DNA of 64,000 nucleotides from Mannheimia sp041807705 (lineage in GTDB: Bacteria > Pseudomonadota > Gammaproteobacteria > Enterobacterales > Pasteurellaceae). Positions 59,612 to 64,000 of this stretch are shown piece by piece. The first letter of the stretch is position 1; each line of letters opens with the position of its first letter. The DNA is taken from the NCBI RefSeq assembly GCF_041807705.1, contig NZ_JBGTYY010000008.1:1-64000 (forward strand), given 5' to 3'. Both the position numbers and the translations under genes were made by a program. The notes below the pieces were generated by a model, which saw only the letters and a list, made by a program, of their open reading frames with translations, searched no databases and had not been told where the DNA came from.

Positions 59612-59824
59612 ATGAAACAAGGTATTCACCCAGAATATAAAGAAATTACTGCAACTTGCTCTTGTGGTAATGTAGTTAAAACCCGCTCAACAGTAGGTAA
59701 AGATTTAAACTTAGACGTATGTGGCAACTGCCACCCGTTCTACACTGGTAAACAACGTGTTGTTGACACTGGTGGTCGTGTTGAACGCTTTAACAAACGC
59801 TTCAGCATTCCAAGCTCAAAATAA
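59612..59824 (+). CDS. rpmE: 50S ribosomal protein L31 (zinc-binding type)
   Basis: The 70-residue protein starts MKQGIHPEYKEITATCSCGN at ATG 59612. Cysteines in CSCGN and CGNCH form the zinc site of the C+ paralogue. Terminator follows at 59841. Confidence 0.97.
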   Translation: MKQGIHPEYKEITATCSCGNVVKTRSTVGKDLNLDVCGNCHPFYTGKQRVVDTGGRVERFNKRFSIPSSK

Positions 59825-59840
59825 TTTATTAATTATGCAA

Positions 59841-59866
59841 GCCCCACTGTTATGTGGGGTTTTGTT
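59841..59866 (+). terminator. Rho-independent terminator of rpmE
   Basis: CCCCAC pairs with GTGGGG around TGTTAT, followed by TTTTGTTT. Confidence 0.88.
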
Positions 59867-60074
59867 TATATAAAATAGGCAGTTACATCTATTTCAAAAA
59901 TTCAAGTAACTTTTATTATCTTTGGAAACTCCAAATTTAGGCTAGAAAAGATACTGAGAAAAACATTCAAAGCCATAGAAAGTATAGAAGTGGTTTTGTG
60001 AATAATTAAACGATAAGAGTCGTAGATATTGATAGCTAAATGTTAGGTAATACAAAGAAATAGAGAAAAGTGAT

Positions 60075-61247
60075 ATGAGGATATTGTTTTTACATAAGTG
60101 GCTAATTATGGGAGGAATAGAGCGTATTTTGGCGAATTATCTCTCTATTTTACAAAATGAAGAAGAACTTTATATAGATGTTCTGATTGATTATGACACT
60201 GAAAATAATGTATTTCACCACTTTATTCCTAGCAATGTTAATATTAGCTATTTGTTTGATAAGCATTATTATTTAATGAGAGAAAATTTGTTTTCTAAAA
60301 GGAATACAAATTGGATAAATAAATTTAACTATAAAATTCTTAATTTCAAGGAAAAGAGAAAGAAGAAAAGAGTTCTAATGGAGCATATTCTAGATGGAAA
60401 ATATGATATGGTTATTAACTTTAGTAATCATTTTGACCCATATATTAATTTTGATAAGTTAGAATGTCCCATTATTAGATGGCAGCACTCGGCAATAGAT
60501 GAAATTAGAGAAAAGGATCTCAGGATCTTAAATAGATATAATAAAATCGTCACGATTTGTGAAGATATGAAACAACAATTAATAAACTATGTGCCTTCTG
60601 ATAAATTGGAAGTTTTGTTTAATCCAATGGAAACACAGAAAGTTCTATCGCTTGCTAACGAGAAATTGCCATCACAGTATGATTTTGATTATTTTGTTCA
60701 AGTTGCCAGATTAGATAAAATAAAAAGGCATTCAGATTTAATCATTATCTTTAATCAATTAGTGAGAAAGGGGATAAAAGAAAAATTATTAATCATTGGT
60801 AATGGACCGGAATTACAAAATTTAAAAATGCTTATTAATGAACTAGGCTTGCAGGAACGTTGCTTCTTATTAGGTGAAATAGAAAACCCATATCCGTATA
60901 TAAAGAATGCCAAATTATTTCTCCATACATCTGAAAGAGAAGGGCTGCCGACTGTTTTGCTTGAGAGTATGATATTAAATACACCTGTCATTGCTATGGA
61001 TTGTCCTACTGGCCCAAGAGAAGTATTGGATGATGGAAAATGTGGTGAGCTAATTGAAATAGGGAATCAAGAAAAATTTGTTTCTAAAACCTTAGACTTA
61101 TTAGAGTCACCCCAAAAAATGGATATTTATAAACGTAATATGAAAGTTCATATTAAAAAATTTAGTGAAGTTGAAATAAAGAAACAGTTTATTTCACTTA
61201 TTAAGGGTATGACAAATTTATTATCAGAGACTGTAGATAAGGATTAA
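60075..61247 (+). CDS. Glycosyltransferase family 4 protein, probable LOS biosynthesis
   Basis: The 390-residue protein has a GT-B fold: N-terminal LFLHKWLIMGGIERILANYL (GGxER motif), a linker, then FVQVARLDKIKRHSDLI and the E-x7-E motif TSEREGLPTVLLESM near residue 295. It probably transfers a hexose from UDP-sugar to lipooligosaccharide. Starts a run of four glycosyltransferases with lower GC than the surrounding housekeeping genes. Confidence 0.87.
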   Translation: MRILFLHKWLIMGGIERILANYLSILQNEEELYIDVLIDYDTENNVFHHFIPSNVNISYLFDKHYYLMRENLFSKRNTNWINKFNYKILNFKEKRKKKRVLMEHILDGKYDMVINFSNHFDPYINFDKLECPIIRWQHSAIDEIREKDLRILNRYNKIVTICEDMKQQLINYVPSDKLEVLFNPMETQKVLSLANEKLPSQYDFDYFVQVARLDKIKRHSDLIIIFNQLVRKGIKEKLLIIGNGPELQNLKMLINELGLQERCFLLGEIENPYPYIKNAKLFLHTSEREGLPTVLLESMILNTPVIAMDCPTGPREVLDDGKCGELIEIGNQEKFVSKTLDLLESPQKMDIYKRNMKVHIKKFSEVEIKKQFISLIKGMTNLLSETVDKD

Positions 61248-61252
61248 TTAGT

Positions 61253-61927
61253 ATGAATAATCTACCTCCTATTTTTATCATCAGTTTAAAAAATTCCTCA
61301 CGTAGAAAAGAAATTTTGGAAAGACTAAATAGCTTAGGTCTAGAATTTGAGTTTTTTGATGCTGTATACGGAAAAGAGCTGACAGAAGAACAACTTAAAC
61401 AAGTTGATTTTGATTTTTATCCACAAAAATATGCAGCAAGGAAACCATTAACATTGGGTGAAATAGGCTGTGCATTAAGCCATATTAAAATGTATGAATA
61501 TATCGTCTCGAATAATATTCAGGAAGCGATTATTTTAGAAGATGATGCGATAGTTTCGCTTTATTTTAAACAAATTCTAGAAGATGTTTTGAAAAAAGTG
61601 CCTTCTCGTAGAGAAATTGTTTTCTTTGATCACGGAAAAGCAAAAGTATTTCCAATTATGCGTAATTTAGTAGAGCGTTATCGTTTAGCAAGATATTTAA
61701 AACCTTCTAAAAATTCCAAACGTTCTATTATTAGAACAACGGCTTATCTAATTACTCGAGATGGAGCTGAAAAACTACTCAAATTTGCTTATCCTGTTCG
61801 ATTACCTTCTGATTTTTTGACAGGATTACTGCAAATGACGGATATTCACGCTTATGGTGTAGAACCGGCTTGTGTTTTTGGCGGGCATATCTCAGAAATT
61901 GATGAGATTGAGGATAGATATAAATAG
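61253..61927 (+). CDS. Glycosyltransferase family 25 protein (LOS galactosyl/glucosyltransferase type)
   Basis: The 224-residue protein has the GT25 pattern: PPIFIISLKNSSRRKEILERL, GEIGCALSHIKMYEYIV, AIILEDDAIVS (acidic motif) and YLITRDGAEKLLKF. It resembles Lex2B/LgtB-type LOS enzymes that add Gal or Glc in Pasteurellaceae. Five bases after the GT4 gene, so cotranscribed. Confidence 0.9.
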   Translation: MNNLPPIFIISLKNSSRRKEILERLNSLGLEFEFFDAVYGKELTEEQLKQVDFDFYPQKYAARKPLTLGEIGCALSHIKMYEYIVSNNIQEAIILEDDAIVSLYFKQILEDVLKKVPSRREIVFFDHGKAKVFPIMRNLVERYRLARYLKPSKNSKRSIIRTTAYLITRDGAEKLLKFAYPVRLPSDFLTGLLQMTDIHAYGVEPACVFGGHISEIDEIEDRYK

Positions 61928-61943
61928 ACTGGTATTAAGCTCA

Positions 61944-63011
61944 ATGAAAATCTTCAAAAAATTAATGCTTTCTTTATTAGAAAAAAGAAATATTCTTGAT
62001 GATGAAATATTGCATACTACAGAAATTAATTCTATTCTCATACGCCCACTTGGCTGGGCGATTGGTGATGCTGTAGTGCATACGGCACATATAAAGCAAC
62101 TGAAGAAGTGTTATCCCAACGCAAAAATTGGGGTTGTAGCTGCATCGGCTAACAAAATAATCTATGAACATTCTCAATTAGTTGACTGTTATGTTCATAG
62201 AAATTTTATGGATTATATAAGAAATTATAAAAAATGGGATTTGGTGATTGATTTTGAGAATAACTTCAACTCATCATCTTTGTTAATGGATAGGATTATT
62301 AATCCAAAATATATTGCGATATTTAGAAAATATCCGAAAAAGTATTATAACCTTGATACCATCAAAAATTATAATTTCTATTATCCACAAGCTGCTAGTG
62401 ACAAATTAAGTCATTATTTATTAAATTCAGGATTTAATCCTAATAATAGTTTATCTATTGAATATAGCACCCTTATAACAGATGCTGAGTCTGATTCAAA
62501 AATATCTGGAGTATGGGCGAAAGATAAATTTAGGTTATTGCTTTGCCCTTATGGTAGTAAACGGCATATTCCTACAAATGAATTGGCTCTATTACTTAAT
62601 CAGGCTATCTTAGAGAATAAGCAAGAAATTGATATTCTCCTGAGTTATACTGAATTATCTCAGGAATATTATCAAGAACTTAAACAATATTGTCCACATC
62701 TGAATATTCGATTAGCACCTCAAATGTCATTGGGAGAATATTTGTCTTTAGTGGCAAGTTCAGATTTTGTCATTGCTGTTGATGGCGGTGCATTACATAT
62801 TGCGTGTGCATTTCAAAAACCACTATTAAGTTTTTTTGCTAAGAGTATGCCTAATATGGGAGCTTGGGAGCCATTATTATTACCGACTACGCCTCATTTT
62901 AGAGTGTTAACAAAAAATGATGTGGGGACAAATTCCAATTTAACGAAAGACTTTGATATTGAAGAAGCCATTATTTGGTTGAATAATTACTTAACAGAAA
63001 ATAGACATTAA
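61944..63011 (+). CDS. Glycosyltransferase family 9 (heptosyltransferase-like) protein
   Basis: The 355-residue protein starts at MKIFKKLMLSLLEKRNILDD (ATG 61944; frame opens at 61872 inside the preceding gene). GT9 features: ILIRPLGWAIGDAVVHTAHIKQLKK at the N-terminus and FVIAVDGGALHIACAFQKP in the C-terminal half. A heptose or related sugar transfer to LOS core is likely. Confidence 0.85.
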   Translation: MKIFKKLMLSLLEKRNILDDEILHTTEINSILIRPLGWAIGDAVVHTAHIKQLKKCYPNAKIGVVAASANKIIYEHSQLVDCYVHRNFMDYIRNYKKWDLVIDFENNFNSSSLLMDRIINPKYIAIFRKYPKKYYNLDTIKNYNFYYPQAASDKLSHYLLNSGFNPNNSLSIEYSTLITDAESDSKISGVWAKDKFRLLLCPYGSKRHIPTNELALLLNQAILENKQEIDILLSYTELSQEYYQELKQYCPHLNIRLAPQMSLGEYLSLVASSDFVIAVDGGALHIACAFQKPLLSFFAKSMPNMGAWEPLLLPTTPHFRVLTKNDVGTNSNLTKDFDIEEAIIWLNNYLTENRH

Positions 63012-63012
63012 A

Positions 63013-64000
63013 ATGAAACTAAAAGCTATTTTACAAAAACTCCGATTATCATTAGGAAAGAAACTTATTGACATAGATAAATCAAAAGGCTCTGAGGTAG
63101 CGTTACCTAATAAAATTCTTTTCCTCAGACAAGATGGGAAAATTGGTGATTATACAGTGAGTTCTTTTGTTTTTCGTGAACTTAAAAAACAAAATAATGA
63201 TATAAAAATTGGGATTGTTTGTACTAAGCAAGATGCGTATTTATATCAGCAAAATCCACATATTGATCATATCTATTACGTAAAAAAACGCAATATTATA
63301 GATTATATTAGGTGTGGATTAAAGTTAAGAAAAGAACATTACGATGTGGTTATTGATCCTACCGTTGTTATTAAGAATCGTGACTTGCTGTTATTACGTT
63401 TAATTAATGCAAAAAATTATGTAGGATATAAGAAATCAGATTATGGATTATTTAATATAAATATTGAAGGGGAGCATCACTTCTCTGCACTTTATAAAAT
63501 TGCATTAGAAAAACTTGGTGTTATTGTGCAAGATACTACATATGATGTGCCATATGATGAGAATATCAAAAGGGAAATTGAAGGCTACTTGCAAGAAAAT
63601 AATTTATCTCATTATATCGCCATTAATTTTTATGGTGCAGCAAGAGCAAAAAAAGTATCAGATGAAAATATCCCCAAATATATTGAATATTTGCAGAAAA
63701 TTACAAATAATCAACCGCTTGTATTATTGAGCTATCCAGAAGTAGCGAGTAAATTACAAGAAATTGCAGCCAATTATGAAAATGTATTTGTACATAATAC
63801 GACAAAAATATTTCATACTATAGAGCTGATTAGAAATGCTGAGTTACTGATTTCAACTGATACCTCTACGGTGCATATTGCTTCAGGATTTGATAAAAAG
63901 ATTATCGGAATTTATCGAGACGATCCTATCGCCTTTATTCATTGGAAGCCAATAAGTAAAGCTGAAACGCATATCTTGTTTTATAAAGAGAATATTAATG
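63013..64000 (+). CDS. Glycosyltransferase family 9 protein, partial at window end
   Basis: The frame is open from ATG 63013 to the last base, starting MKLKAILQKLRLSLGKKLID. GT9 pattern: NKILFLRQDGKIGDYTVSSFV at the N-terminus and AELLISTDTSTVHIASGFD in the C-terminal half. ATG lies one base after the preceding stop. About 329 codons are seen; the stop is beyond the window. It is a second GT9 copy but not closely similar to the first. Confidence 0.87.
   Translation, partial: MKLKAILQKLRLSLGKKLIDIDKSKGSEVALPNKILFLRQDGKIGDYTVSSFVFRELKKQNNDIKIGIVCTKQDAYLYQQNPHIDHIYYVKKRNIIDYIRCGLKLRKEHYDVVIDPTVVIKNRDLLLLRLINAKNYVGYKKSDYGLFNINIEGEHHFSALYKIALEKLGVIVQDTTYDVPYDENIKREIEGYLQENNLSHYIAINFYGAARAKKVSDENIPKYIEYLQKITNNQPLVLLSYPEVASKLQEIAANYENVFVHNTTKIFHTIELIRNAELLISTDTSTVHIASGFDKKIIGIYRDDPIAFIHWKPISKAETHILFYKENIN

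Overview
The window looks like a chromosomal segment of a Pasteurellaceae bacterium in the Mannheimia/Actinobacillus lineage. The DNA is AT-rich, and the 9-base DNA-uptake core ACAAGCGGT (the Actinobacillus pleuropneumoniae-type USS) recurs between genes, often as inverted pairs. The gene order (dciA-like/secM-secA-mutT, groSL, cydABX-ybgE, ybgC-tolQRAB-pal, yqgF-yqgE-rsmE, yciCBAI) and an IS1016-like transposase also fit. Genus is inference; no rRNA gene is present.

Left end (1-5.2 kb): a truncated IS1016-like insertion sequence and a decayed gene remnant precede what I read as a complete two-peptide class II microcin locus. It has two small precursors, each with a 15-residue double-glycine leader. 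Each is followed by its own candidate immunity gene: a small outer-membrane-type lipoprotein for the first and a three-helix membrane protein for the second. A CvaA-type membrane fusion protein and a CvaB-type ABC exporter with a C39 peptidase follow. The promoter carries a consensus CRP site centred at about -41.5 and a Fur-like palindrome over the -10, which suggests activation by cAMP-CRP and repression by iron-loaded Fur. I do not recognise the mature peptides; this is the strongest candidate for an undescribed system here.

5.2-20 kb: a secreted nuclease; a sodium:amino-acid symporter under a tandem glycine riboswitch; tqsA; the rsmE-yqgE-yqgF operon; an antitoxin next to a frameshifted toxin; yajG; bolA; tRNA-Ser; an NlpE-like lipoprotein; a DciA-like gene; secM-secA with a visible regulatory hairpin; mutT; a yceI pseudogene with four lesions; and groSL with a heat-shock-type promoter.

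20-33 kb: respiratory and envelope operons (cydABX-ybgE, ybgC-tolQRAB-pal), then a DMT transporter, djlA, a DUF2238 membrane gene, dusC and ycjF.

33-51 kb: housekeeping genes (a phosphatase, an RluA-type synthase, GST, yheS, marC, moeA-moeB, tRNA-Asn, yfbV, yciCBAI, glnE, yacL, yihI, hemN). Among them are a family of GTAG-headed REP-like hairpins (including a perfect 108-bp palindrome), an IS110-family transposase beside one of these hairpins, and an XRE regulator with three palindromic operators. glnE contains an ambiguous base N between two identical 71-bp copies, most likely an assembly join.

51-64 kb: lptD, ppc, a short FKBP-like protein, tkt and rpmE, followed by an AT-rich run of four glycosyltransferase genes (GT4, GT25, GT9, GT9) that runs off the end and probably builds lipooligosaccharide outer core.
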